Made by a program: the position numbers and the translations under genes. From JAFEBO01 sp036392375 (GTDB lineage: Bacteria; Planctomycetota; Phycisphaerae; Phycisphaerales; UBA1924), in contig DASVYC010000059.1 of assembly GCA_036392375.1 (NCBI GenBank), forward strand, positions 1 to 51,993: DNA of 51,993 nt. The letters are read 5' to 3'. Position 1 is the first letter of the stretch; the number at the start of each line of letters is the position of its first letter. Positions 40,990 to 49,858 of this stretch are shown here, in pieces. Under the pieces are notes generated by a model, which saw nothing but the letters and a program-made list of their open reading frames with translations, did no database searches and was not told the origin of the DNA.

Positions 40990-42783
40990 GTGACCCTCAC
41001 GCCCCTCCAGCGTACACCGCCCATCGAGGTCGCCGCTCCCGTCGCCGCGAGCACACGCCGCGGCCTGCTCACTCATTGGCGTTTCCGCGCACCCGATTGC
41101 GACCCCTCGCTCCCACTGGCCGAACGCGTCCTCGCTGCCCGCGGCGTCTCCGACCCGCGCTTCCTCGACGCCCCGCTCAAGGACCTGCACGATCCGTCAC
41201 GCATGCCGGACCTCGACAAGGCCGCAGCTCGCATCCTCGACGCGCTCGACCGCGATCAATCCATCGTCATTTACGCCGACTACGACGTAGACGGCGTCTC
41301 CGCCGCCGCCATCCTCTGGCACGTGCTCCACGCCCTGCGCCCCGGCTGCCGCGTCAGCACCTATCTCCCGCATCGCCTCGAAGAGGGCTACGGCCTCAAC
41401 TCCCAGGCCATCGCCACGCTCGCCGACCAGCACGATCTCATCATCAGCGTCGATTGCGGCATCACCGCCGCCGCCCCAGCGCTCCAAGCCAAGTCCCGCG
41501 GCAAGGACCTGATCATCACCGATCACCACACCCCGCCGCATCTTCCGCAGGATCTGCCCGATGCTTTCGCGCTCGTTCACCCGCTGACGCCTGGCCGCGA
41601 GCCCTATCCATTTCCACACCTCTGCGGAGCCGGCGTCGCCTACAAACTCGCCTGGCGCCTCGCGACACTCCGTTGCGGCACCGAACGCGTGGCCCCCCCG
41701 CTCCGCGCCCTGCTGCTCGAATTGCTGTCGCTCGCCGCCATGGGCGTCATCGCCGATGTCGTGCCCCTCGTGGGCGAGAACCGCATCATCGCCCGTTACG
41801 GCTTGAGCCAGATCACCCGCAGCTCGCTCGTCGGCGTCCGCGCCCTCTGCGCCGAGGCCGACCTGCACGAAGGCGTCGAAGCCGCCGACGTCGGATTCCG
41901 ACTCGGCCCGCGCCTCAACGCCATCGGCAGACTCGGACACGCCCGCGAGGCGCTCGAACTCCTCACGACCACCGACCCCGCCCGCGCCCACGAGATCGCC
42001 GCCGCCCTCACGGGCTGGAACAACGACCGCCGCCGCATCGAGGCCGACATCTCCAAGCACGCCGAAGCCCTTGCCGTTGAGCGCGGCATGACCTCCGACG
42101 ATCACCGCGCCATCGTCCTGGCCGATCCCGGCTGGCACCGGGGCGTCATCGGCATCTGCTGCTCCCGCCTCGTCGGTCTCTTTCACCGCCCCACCATCCT
42201 GCTGCAGCACGACGGCGACCTCTGCCACGGCTCGGGTCGCTCCATCGACGGATTCGATCTGCACGATGCCCTCTCGGCTTGCTCCGCCCACCTCGAAACC
42301 TTCGGCGGCCACACCATGGCCGCGGGCCTCAAACTCCGCACCGCCAACCTGGACGCATTCCGCAGCGCCCTCGTGACCTACGCCAACGAGCGTCTCACGC
42401 CCGCGGATCTCATCACCCGCACTGTCGTGGACGCCGAGATCAACACCCGCGACCTGCACATGGACGCCGTCGTACGCCTCGCCGCCCTCGCGCCCTTCGG
42501 CCGCGAGAACCCCGAGCCGCGTCTTCTGCTCCGCAACGCAACCATCGCCGGCACGCCCCGCTGCTTCGGCTCCGCCGGTCACCACGTCTCGTTCGACATC
42601 GAATGCCGCGGCACGCGCCTGCGCGTGAAGTTCTGGAGCGGAGCCGCCATCCTCGCCAAGCACCAGGCCCGCCTCGCCCACGGCACCCGCCTCGACATGC
42701 TCTGCATGCCGGCCATCGACACCTGGAACGGCAACCGCCGCATCGAGGCTGTGCTCCACGACCTGTGCATTCTCACCGACTGA
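40990..42783 (+). CDS. recJ: Single-stranded-DNA-specific exonuclease RecJ
   Basis: The 597-aa 5'-3' exonuclease works in recombination and mismatch or base-excision repair. Motifs of the DHH phosphoesterase core are all present: SIVIYADYDVDGVSAAAILW (motif I), ISVDCGITAAAPAL (motif II), LIITDHHTPP (the DHH motif) and DAFALVHPLTPGR, then CGAGVAYKLAWRL. The DHHA1 part carries DPGWHRGVIGICCSRLV, GSGRSIDGFDLHDAL and FGGHTMAAGLKL, and a C-terminal OB fold follows (LLRNATIAGTPRCFGSAGHH). The GTG at 40990 is the natural start. Length is normal. Confidence 0.95.
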   Translation: MTLTPLQRTPPIEVAAPVAASTRRGLLTHWRFRAPDCDPSLPLAERVLAARGVSDPRFLDAPLKDLHDPSRMPDLDKAAARILDALDRDQSIVIYADYDVDGVSAAAILWHVLHALRPGCRVSTYLPHRLEEGYGLNSQAIATLADQHDLIISVDCGITAAAPALQAKSRGKDLIITDHHTPPHLPQDLPDAFALVHPLTPGREPYPFPHLCGAGVAYKLAWRLATLRCGTERVAPPLRALLLELLSLAAMGVIADVVPLVGENRIIARYGLSQITRSSLVGVRALCAEADLHEGVEAADVGFRLGPRLNAIGRLGHAREALELLTTTDPARAHEIAAALTGWNNDRRRIEADISKHAEALAVERGMTSDDHRAIVLADPGWHRGVIGICCSRLVGLFHRPTILLQHDGDLCHGSGRSIDGFDLHDALSACSAHLETFGGHTMAAGLKLRTANLDAFRSALVTYANERLTPADLITRTVVDAEINTRDLHMDAVVRLAALAPFGRENPEPRLLLRNATIAGTPRCFGSAGHHVSFDIECRGTRLRVKFWSGAAILAKHQARLAHGTRLDMLCMPAIDTWNGNRRIEAVLHDLCILTD

Positions 42784-42792
42784 TCGTCAGGC

Positions 42793-44070
42793 CTACTGGC
42801 ACACGCCGAAGTCGTACCCCAGCAGGAACAACGCAAAGTCCGCGTCGTCCACCAGCCCGTCGAGGTTCAGGTCCGCAGGACACTCGGCCGGAAGCGTGGG
42901 GCATTCAAACACGTCATACGCCAGCGCGAAGATCCCGTAGTCTGCGTCGTCGATCAGACCGTCGTTGTTGAAGTCCGCCGGGCACGGAGCCTGCAGCGTC
43001 AGGACGAACAACCGTGACTGATTGCCCTTCTTACCCGCCGCCACAATCTGCCCCAGCTCGTTGATGTCCAGCAGCAGCGACAGCGTCACATCCGGCGGCA
43101 ACTTCACCAGCGACCGAATGTCATGCCACTTGCCATCGCTGTAGAAGCCCGTCGCGGTGCCCACGCCGTTCGCGATCACCTGCCCGAAGGAGTTGAACCG
43201 CAAGGGCCCGCTCGGAAGGGTCATGCCCGGCTTGAGCGCTCCGAAGCTGTACAGCCGAGTCACTCCCGCCGAGGGCGTCCAAAGCTGAATGCCCACCGTC
43301 TGCACACCCGCGTCGTTCCAGAGCGCATGGCTCAACACCTGCCCGACGTCGTTGATCGTGGGGGGTGACGAGTAGTACACGTCCGGCACCGGCGTCGAAG
43401 TGCCGTTCGACGACGACACGAAGTAGCTCCCCACCAGCGAGCACTGATTACCCGCGCGGGTCTCGGTGCCGTAGCCGAAGGCAAGAACATCCCCCGCGTT
43501 GTTGACGCCGTAGCCGACGCTCGAGATCACCGTGCACGACGGCGCGCACTGCGACTTCCACGCCGTCGCCGATTTCCAGTTGTTGGGTTTGCCGATCCCT
43601 GCCTTGCCGTACCACTGGGTCGAGCCGCTGCCGCAGTCGATCACGCTGAACGGCACCAGCGTCAGGCCGATGTCGCGCTTGTTGTTGATGCCGGTGGTTT
43701 GGATCTGCATCCACGACGGCCCGGTTGCGCCGTCCACAAGCTGCCCGCCGCTCCAGGCCCACGCCTGCAACGCGGCCGAACCCGTGAGCGTGTATGCGCC
43801 AGAAACGTCGCCGAAGTCATTCAGTCCCGACACGTTCGACCAGTTCCGCCCGGCCTTGGTCGGCACCGACTGCAAAATGCCGTTCCTCCACACCACCGGG
43901 CCGCTCAGCGTCATCGCCGTCACCCAGCCCTTGATGTTGATGAACGCGCGGCTGTCCTTGACCGTCACCGGGATCTCGCCGGTCAACTCGAACCGAGGGG
44001 TCGCGGCGACCGAAGCCGCTCCGACCGAGAACGCCGCAGCGACGAGAAGACCCTGCAAGCTTGAGCGCAT
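42793..44070 (-). CDS. Secreted beta-rich protein with two dockerin-like C-terminal repeats
   Basis: The 425-aa product has a signal peptide (MRSSLQGLLVAAAFSVGAAS). About 330 residues of beta-rich repeats follow with GLNDFGDVSGAYTLTGSAAL, GYGVNNAGDVLAFGYGT, INDVGQVLSHALWNDAG and DINELGQIVAAGKKG. The repeated NxxGxVxG pattern is that of extracellular HAF-type repeats. The C-terminus has two calcium-binding EF-hand-like units, CPADFNNDGLIDDADYGIFA and CPADLNLDGLVDDADFALF, the dockerin-like planctomycete tail. No cohesin is known to me for these tails; they may help surface retention. The gene converges on recJ with nine bases between stops. Confidence 0.82.
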   Translation of the reverse strand: MRSSLQGLLVAAAFSVGAASVAATPRFELTGEIPVTVKDSRAFINIKGWVTAMTLSGPVVWRNGILQSVPTKAGRNWSNVSGLNDFGDVSGAYTLTGSAALQAWAWSGGQLVDGATGPSWMQIQTTGINNKRDIGLTLVPFSVIDCGSGSTQWYGKAGIGKPNNWKSATAWKSQCAPSCTVISSVGYGVNNAGDVLAFGYGTETRAGNQCSLVGSYFVSSSNGTSTPVPDVYYSSPPTINDVGQVLSHALWNDAGVQTVGIQLWTPSAGVTRLYSFGALKPGMTLPSGPLRFNSFGQVIANGVGTATGFYSDGKWHDIRSLVKLPPDVTLSLLLDINELGQIVAAGKKGNQSRLFVLTLQAPCPADFNNDGLIDDADYGIFALAYDVFECPTLPAECPADLNLDGLVDDADFALFLLGYDFGVCQ

Positions 44071-44327
44071 GGATACCCCAGCAGTACCGCATCAGGCGGC
44101 TGAAAAACACTTCACAGTCCGGGTGCTCCCTCCCTCTCCGCAGCACGCGCCGCGAACCGGGTCTTCACCCTGCTCCTCTTCAACAACCCCACAGCGGATA
44201 ATCCTACCGGACCCTGCACGGAAAAGGCAACAACAAATCCAAGTCCGAGAACGACTTACAACTGCCCCGGGGTTCGGCTTCTCCTCGGTCGCCCAAGGAA
44301 GGTCTTAGAAAGTCCAAGGCCCATCGT

Positions 44328-45440
44328 TCAAGGGAGTTCGACGTTCCCCAAGTCCTGGGCCCCCGCGTGCCCCAGAGCCCCCGCCCGATCCCGCAGCCGC
44401 CGCAGAAGCCCCGCATCACCGGCTTTCTTCGCCCGCACCGCCGCGTCGAACGCCAGGGCCGCGTTCTTCTCATCCGCGTCCGACGCCGCCGCCAGCACCG
44501 CTGCCGCTTCCGCGTCCCGCTTCTGGGCGCTCAACGCATCCGCCAGCAGCCGCGCAATCGACTCGCTCGTCTTCTCCTTCGGGTCCAGCGGCAGGAGCAA
44601 CTCCGCCGCCTCCTTCGCCTTCCCCGCCCGCAGCTGCGCCCGCGCCTCAATGAACCGCCACACCGTCGCCCGCGGCTCCAGCTCCCGCGCCTTGGCGATC
44701 TGCTGCAACGCCACCTCGATCTTGTTCTCCCGCACCGCCAACTCCGCCAGGCTCCCCCACGCCCGCGCCTCATTCGGATTCAGCTGTGCCGCCCGCACCA
44801 GACTGGCCCGTGCTTCGTCCAACTTGTTCAACTGCATCTGCACCTGACCCAGGAACAGAGGATACTCCGCGTGATTCGGGTTCGCCTTCTGAGCCGCCGC
44901 GTAATGCTCCTCCGCCCGGTCTCGCTTCCCCAACATGCTCGCGACTGTCCCCGCCTGAAACTCCAGCGCCGCCGTCCGCTCACCCGTCGCCAATGCCTTT
45001 TCATAGCTTTCGTACGCCGGGGCGAGCGCATCGCGCCCGAGCAGCGCCTCCGCATACGCGATGTAGAGCCTTTGATCCGCTGGATACTGCGCGATCGCGC
45101 CCTTCAGCACGGCCTCGACTTCCGCGCCCTTGCCAGCACGCGACAGCGTCTCCACCGATTCCAGAATCGCATCCACCTTCGAAGCCGACGGCCCAGTCGC
45201 CACTGGCAGCGCCGCCGCTGGCGCGACCGAAGTCGCTTCAACTGTCTTCTTCTCGTCCGGGGCCCGCTTGACCAGTGGCTCACCCGGCGCCCGCAGCACG
45301 TACACAAATCCCGCGGCCAACAGCACAATCACCACCACCGCCGCGATGGCGTGCACCGCGCCGACACCACGCCCAAGCGCTGCCCGCACACGCCCTCGCG
45401 TACACTCGCCCTGCAATGTCCGATTCTCAGCCATCGTCAT
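44328..45440 (-). CDS. TPR-repeat membrane protein
   Basis: The 370-aa protein has a cytoplasmic N-terminus, a transmembrane helix (AIAAVVVIVLLAAGFVYVLR, about residues 31-50), a linker and about seven TPR repeats up to residue 360. Examples are AYESYEKALATGERTAALEF, RAEEHYAAAQKANPNHAEYP and EARASLVRAAQLNPNEARAW. TPRs mediate protein-protein contacts. The annotated start overlaps the divergent valS start by about 25 nt; ATG at 45434 or GTG at 45389 (with GAGG just upstream) are alternatives, and the latter removes the overlap. The partner is unknown. Confidence 0.75.
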   Translation of the reverse strand: MTMAENRTLQGECTRGRVRAALGRGVGAVHAIAAVVVIVLLAAGFVYVLRAPGEPLVKRAPDEKKTVEATSVAPAAALPVATGPSASKVDAILESVETLSRAGKGAEVEAVLKGAIAQYPADQRLYIAYAEALLGRDALAPAYESYEKALATGERTAALEFQAGTVASMLGKRDRAEEHYAAAQKANPNHAEYPLFLGQVQMQLNKLDEARASLVRAAQLNPNEARAWGSLAELAVRENKIEVALQQIAKARELEPRATVWRFIEARAQLRAGKAKEAAELLLPLDPKEKTSESIARLLADALSAQKRDAEAAAVLAAASDADEKNAALAFDAAVRAKKAGDAGLLRRLRDRAGALGHAGAQDLGNVELP

Positions 45441-48400
45441 CTTCTTCGGCCAATTCCAACCTGTCCGGCGAGCTCCCCAAGCAGTACAAGCCCGCCGAGC
45501 ACGAGCAGCGTATCCGCGCCAAGTGGGACGCCGCCAAGGCCTTCCACGCCGACCCGCAGCGCGTCCTCAAGGGCGAAGCCAAGCCCTACGCCATCGTCAT
45601 CCCGCCCCCCAACGTCACCGACCGCCTCCACCTCGGCCACGCGCTGAACAACACCCTCCAGGACGTCCTCGCCCGCTCCCACCGCATGATGGGCTACGAG
45701 ACCCTCTGGATGCCCGGCACCGACCACGCCGGCATCGCCACCCAGGCCGTGGTGGAACGCCGCCTCAAGAAGGACGAGAACCTCACCCGCCAGCAGCTCG
45801 GCCGCGAGAAGTTCATCGCCAAGGTCCAGTCCTTCAAGGACGAGTACGAGGCCATCATCACCGAGCAGCTCAAGCTCATGGGCTGCTCCTGCGACTGGGA
45901 CCGCCAGCGCTTCACAATGGACGACGTCTGCGCTCGCGCCGTCCGCGAGGCCTTCTTCCGTCTCTTCAAAGACGGCCTCATCTACCGCGGCAAGCGCCTC
46001 GTGAACTGGGACCCCGTCCTCCAAACCGCCGTCGCCGACGACGAGTGCTACGACGAAGAGATTGATTCGTTCTTTTACTACCTGCGCTACCCGCTGGTCC
46101 ACGCCTCCGCTCCCACCGGGGGCGGGGCCTTCCAGGCTCCGCGCCAAATGACCCCCGTCACCTGGAACGAGTTGGCCCGCCGCGGCTACCCCGGCGCTGA
46201 GAACCATCCGGGCGAACAGCAAGCCTGGGTCACCGTCGCCACCACCCGCCCCGAGACCTACCTCGGCGACACCGCTGTCGCGATTAACCCCAAGGACCCG
46301 CGCGCCAAGTCCCTCCGCGGGCTCTTCATCGATCTCCCCCTCGTCGGTCGCATCATCCCCATCCTCGAAGACGACTACGTCGTCCTCCCCGCCGCGATGC
46401 AGGAAGATCCCGAGGAAGCCAAGAAGGATCCCAAGGCGATGTTCGCCACCGGGTTCCTCAAGGTCACCCCCGCGCACGACGCCAACGACTACGAACTCGG
46501 CTTCCGCCACAAGGCCGCCATCGAAGCCTGCGGCAACGCCGTCCTCATCAACATCTTCGCTCCCGACGGCTCGATCAGCGACAAGCACGGCTGGACCGAC
46601 ATCGGCGACGCCCACCTCTTCGTCGGCCTCAAGCGCGAGGCCGCCCGCAAGAAAGTCCTCGAAGAGTTCAAGGCCCGCGCCGTCGGCTCTTCGAGCAACT
46701 CGCTCCTCGCCGAAACCAAGCCCTACCGCCACAGCGTCAAGCACAGCGACCGCAGCAAAGCGATCATCGAGCCGTACCTCAGCGACCAGTGGTACGTGAA
46801 GGTGACCGACGACCGCTTGGCACCCGCGGCCAATCGCGCGCTGGTGGAAGAGCAAACCTCAAAGCAACAAAGCTCAAAGCAGCAAATCAAGACCAACGGC
46901 GACGGTTCGCTGAAGTTCTACCCCGCCCGCTACGCGAAGACCTATGAGCAGTGGCACGACAACATCCGCGACTGGTGCATCAGCCGCCAGCTCTGGTGGG
47001 GACATCGGGTGCCGGTGTGGACTAAGCACTTGCTTCAGCTTCCCATCGACAAAAGCGAAACCAACGACAAAGCCGCCTCCGACTCATTCGCCAATACGGA
47101 CGACCCCGCTAATCCCGAAGACTTCCCATGGTCCGAATGCGCCCTCCAGAGTTCGCATGATCCAGCAACGGGAGCCTGGATCTCTCACGCGTGTCCGCCA
47201 GCGGGCCGTCCTGACATCATCGAAGCTCTCGAAGCAAAGGGTTACGTCCAAGACACCGACGTCCTTGACACCTGGTTCTCATCCGCCCTCTGGCCCATGT
47301 CCACCATGGGCTGGCCCAACCCTGCGCTCGCTGGCAAGGACTTCGAAGGCTTGCTCCAAGCCTTTAACCCCACCACCACGCTCTGCACCGCCCGCGAGAT
47401 CATCACCCTCTGGGTCAGCCGCATGGTGATGTTCAACCGCTACCTCATGCCCGAAGCCTGGCCCCCCTCAGAGCCGCGGGCTTCAGCCCGCGCGGCAACC
47501 GCTCCCGATCTCACCACCGGCGGCCAAGGTCGCGGCCCACTCCCCTTCCGCAACGTCTTCATCCACGCCGTCATCCAGGACGGCGAAGGCCGCAAGATGT
47601 CCAAGAGCCTCGGCAACGGGCTCGACCCGCTCGACATCATCGCCAGCCACGGCAGCGACGCGATGCGCTTCACGCTCTGCCAGATGACCACGCAGACGCA
47701 AGACGTCCGCATGCCGATGCAGAAGGACCCCTCCACCGGCCGCAATACGTCCCCCAAATTCGACCTCGGCCGCAACTTCGCCAACAAGCTCTGGAACGCC
47801 GCACGATTCACCATGTCGATGCTCGGCGGCACTACCCATCCGACATCCGACATCCCACATCCCACATCGCTCGTCGACAAGTGGATGCTCTCTCGCCTCG
47901 CCACCGCCGTGAGCGAAGCAACCGCCGCCATCGAGCAGTTCGAGTACAGCAACTACGCCCAGTCTGTCTACGACCTCCTCTGGCGCGACTTCTGCGACTG
48001 GTACCTCGAAGCGATCAAGCCCACCGTCGCCAGCGACCCGCGCCAACAGGCCGTGCTCCGCGCCTCGCTCGACACGATCCTGCGGCTGCTCCACCCCATC
48101 ATGCCCTACGTCACCGAGGCGATCTACGAGCAGGTGCGCTTGCTCCCCGCCGCCAGCATCGACGGCCTCACCCTCGCCGCCCCCCGCAAGGGCGACCTGC
48201 TCTGCACCGCCGGCTGGCCGACCGCCGCGCCGTCGCTCCGCGACGCTGCCGCCGAAGCCGCCTTCGAGCGCACCCGCTCGCTCGTCACCGCTCTCCGCGA
48301 AGCCCGCTCGCAGCACCAGGTCGCACCCAAACGCAAGGTCACGCTCCACGCCCCCGCCAGCCTGCTCAAGCCCGACGAGGCCGCTTTGGTGCAGACCCTC

Positions 48401-48742
48401 GCGCTCGTCGAAACGATCGACACCGGGACTCAACCCACCGGCGCCGTCGCGATCACCTTCGAGGGCAAGCAGCTCTTCCTCAGCAACCTCCGCGACGCGG
48501 CCGCCGCGACCGCGCCGGGCGCCACCGGCTCCGTCAACGACGCCGAGCGCGAACGCCTCACCAAGCTCATCGCCGACAGCGAGAAGTCCATCGCGACCCT
48601 CGAAGGCCGCCTGAACAATCCCGGTTACGCCCAGAAGGCCCCGCCTGCAATGGTGAAGCAGACACAGGACCAACTCGCCAAAGCCAAGGCCGACCGCGAC
48701 GCCGCCAAAGCAGCACTCGCCGCCCTCGGGAGCAACGCGTGA
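45416..48742 (+). CDS. valS: Valyl-tRNA synthetase
   Basis: The 1108-aa class I enzyme charges tRNA-Val. Motifs are PPNVTDRLHLGHALNNTLQD (HIGH-type LHLGHA), TLWMPGTDHAGIATQAVVER, the editing domain block TRPETYLGDTAVAINPKDPR, WCISRQLWWGHRVP, DVLDTWFSSALWPMSTMGWP and GRKMSKSLGNGLDPLDII (KMSKS), and a C-terminal coiled coil (AERERLTKLIADSEKSIATL). It is about 150 residues longer than E. coli ValS. Part of the excess comes from three low-complexity insertions near residues 478-500, 683-704 and 808-820, which coincide with DNA repeats. The stop overlaps the GTG of the next gene (GTGA). Confidence 0.96.
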   Translation: MSDSQPSSSSSANSNLSGELPKQYKPAEHEQRIRAKWDAAKAFHADPQRVLKGEAKPYAIVIPPPNVTDRLHLGHALNNTLQDVLARSHRMMGYETLWMPGTDHAGIATQAVVERRLKKDENLTRQQLGREKFIAKVQSFKDEYEAIITEQLKLMGCSCDWDRQRFTMDDVCARAVREAFFRLFKDGLIYRGKRLVNWDPVLQTAVADDECYDEEIDSFFYYLRYPLVHASAPTGGGAFQAPRQMTPVTWNELARRGYPGAENHPGEQQAWVTVATTRPETYLGDTAVAINPKDPRAKSLRGLFIDLPLVGRIIPILEDDYVVLPAAMQEDPEEAKKDPKAMFATGFLKVTPAHDANDYELGFRHKAAIEACGNAVLINIFAPDGSISDKHGWTDIGDAHLFVGLKREAARKKVLEEFKARAVGSSSNSLLAETKPYRHSVKHSDRSKAIIEPYLSDQWYVKVTDDRLAPAANRALVEEQTSKQQSSKQQIKTNGDGSLKFYPARYAKTYEQWHDNIRDWCISRQLWWGHRVPVWTKHLLQLPIDKSETNDKAASDSFANTDDPANPEDFPWSECALQSSHDPATGAWISHACPPAGRPDIIEALEAKGYVQDTDVLDTWFSSALWPMSTMGWPNPALAGKDFEGLLQAFNPTTTLCTAREIITLWVSRMVMFNRYLMPEAWPPSEPRASARAATAPDLTTGGQGRGPLPFRNVFIHAVIQDGEGRKMSKSLGNGLDPLDIIASHGSDAMRFTLCQMTTQTQDVRMPMQKDPSTGRNTSPKFDLGRNFANKLWNAARFTMSMLGGTTHPTSDIPHPTSLVDKWMLSRLATAVSEATAAIEQFEYSNYAQSVYDLLWRDFCDWYLEAIKPTVASDPRQQAVLRASLDTILRLLHPIMPYVTEAIYEQVRLLPAASIDGLTLAAPRKGDLLCTAGWPTAAPSLRDAAAEAAFERTRSLVTALREARSQHQVAPKRKVTLHAPASLLKPDEAALVQTLALVETIDTGTQPTGAVAITFEGKQLFLSNLRDAAAATAPGATGSVNDAERERLTKLIADSEKSIATLEGRLNNPGYAQKAPPAMVKQTQDQLAKAKADRDAAKAALAALGSNA
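46858..46887 (+). repeat. Two 15-bp direct repeats inside valS
   Basis: CTCAAAGCAACAAAG (46858-46872) is followed at once by CTCAAAGCAGCAAAT (46873-46887), with 13 of 15 positions identical. In frame this adds a Ser/Lys/Gln stretch to ValS just before GDGSLKFYPARY. It looks like inserted or expanded repeat DNA in an otherwise conserved gene. Confidence 0.7.
47475..47492. repeat. Palindromic repeat inside valS
   Basis: CGCGGGCT-TC-AGCCCGCG is a perfect 8-bp inverted repeat with a 2-base spacer. It lies in a stretch that encodes PPSEPRASARAATAPDLTTG, which is not expected in ValRS at this place. Similar CGCGGGCTxxAGCCCGCG palindromes are familiar to me as dispersed repeats in bacterial genomes. 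Confidence 0.65.
47837..47871 (+). repeat. Tandem 7-bp repeat inside valS
   Basis: Five 7-bp units stand head to tail: CATCCGA, CATCCGA, CATCCCA, CATCCCA, CATCGCT. Being 35 bp they encode HPTSDIPHPTSL in ValS between MSMLGGTT and VDKWMLSRL. Confidence 0.85.
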
Positions 48743-49845
48743 CATCCCGACAACCTCGGGTGCCACTTCCCGGCCGCCTTGGGCCGGGCAGTGCAATCGC
48801 TTCGATCGCGCTACTCGCCACCATCCTCACCGCCTGCTCCACCTCCGCGCCCACAACACCACGGCCCACAACACCACAACCCGCAACTCCCACCACCGCA
48901 GCCCAACCCTCCCCGATCCTCGCCACCGACGGCTGGGAGTTCGGCACACCTCCCAACACCTCCCGCGGCCTCGCCATCACCACCCGCTCCTACCGCCTCT
49001 ACACCACGACCCGCGACGCCGCACTCGCCGCACGCCTGCCCACGCTCCTCGAAGCCGCGCTTGCTCAGTACCGCACGCTGATCACGCCGCTCCCGCTCCC
49101 CGCCGAGCGCGTCGAAACCTTTGTCCTCGCCAACCGCGCCGAGTGGGTCCGCTGCGTCCAGATGCTCTGGGCCGACCGCGCCGACGCCTACATGACCATC
49201 CAGCGCGGCGGCATCACCGCCAACACCAAGAGCGTCCTCTTCGACCTCGGCCCGCGCGACACCCTCGTCCTCGCCGCCCACGAAGGCTGGCACCAGTTCA
49301 CCCAAGCCACGTTCAAAGAGCAGCTCCCCGTGTGGGCCGAAGAAGGCATCGCCACGCTCATGGAGGGCTTCCGCTCCGAGCCCGGCGAGCACACCCGCTA
49401 CACCTTCATGCCCTGGGCCAACCTCGAACGCTTCGATCGCCTCCGCGACGCCCACGGCGGAGGCGCGATCATGGACCTCCCCACGCTCCTCGCCTCATCC
49501 CCATCCCGCGAACTCAGCGGCGGCGATCCCCTCACGTGGTACGCCCAGGTCTGGGCGCTCTCGCATTGGCTCATGCAGCCGCAGCGCCGCCCCGCGTTTG
49601 AACGCATGGTCGCCAACGCCGCCGATGGCACGCTGCTGCAAACCGTCGCGTCCACCCGAGGCGAAGGCGCCCGTGTCGCCGCCGCCCGCGGCCGAGGCGG
49701 AGCCGAGATCTTCGCCACCTACTTCGGCGACCCCACGGCCGAAGGCCCGCTCGACAACGACTACAAGGACTTTATCCGGAACGTCGTCGCCGTCGGCTCT
49801 CGCGACCGGGTGACGCAAGGACAGCCGCCGTCAGGCATGCGGTAA
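48739..49845 (+). CDS. Gluzincin-like metallopeptidase lipoprotein (DUF1570-like)
   Basis: The 368-aa product starts at GTG 48739, which overlaps the valS stop (GTGA). Its N-terminal peptide VTSRQPRVPLPGRLGPGSA is encoded by a dispersed repeat. The export signal IASIALLATILTAC with lipobox LTAC follows (Cys about 33), then a Thr/Pro-rich linker. The domain contains VLAAHEGWHQFTQATF, the HExxH zinc motif, and PVWAEEGIATLMEGF with the third ligand Glu, as in planctomycete DUF1570-type gluzincins. It is probably a cell-surface or periplasmic peptidase with unknown substrate. Coupling to valS is likely only transcriptional convenience. Confidence 0.78.
   Translation: MTSRQPRVPLPGRLGPGSAIASIALLATILTACSTSAPTTPRPTTPQPATPTTAAQPSPILATDGWEFGTPPNTSRGLAITTRSYRLYTTTRDAALAARLPTLLEAALAQYRTLITPLPLPAERVETFVLANRAEWVRCVQMLWADRADAYMTIQRGGITANTKSVLFDLGPRDTLVLAAHEGWHQFTQATFKEQLPVWAEEGIATLMEGFRSEPGEHTRYTFMPWANLERFDRLRDAHGGGAIMDLPTLLASSPSRELSGGDPLTWYAQVWALSHWLMQPQRRPAFERMVANAADGTLLQTVASTRGEGARVAAARGRGGAEIFATYFGDPTAEGPLDNDYKDFIRNVVAVGSRDRVTQGQPPSGMR
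48757..48794. repeat. Dispersed imperfect-palindrome repeat, copy 2 (coding)
   Basis: It begins CGGGTGCCACTTCCCGGC and ends GCCGGGCAGTGC. The arms CACTTCCCGGC and GCCGGGCAGTG pair with one mismatch. It is related to the intergenic copy at 36000-36038 but here forms codons 7-19 of the lipoprotein gene. Confidence 0.65.
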
Positions 49846-49858
49846 CCAAGCGGGGTGG

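Noticed and set aside
47881..48738. Upstream part of the open frame that contains the gluzincin-like lipoprotein
   Set aside because: It overlaps the conserved end of valS and is Arg-rich; the real start is the GTG overlapping the valS stop.
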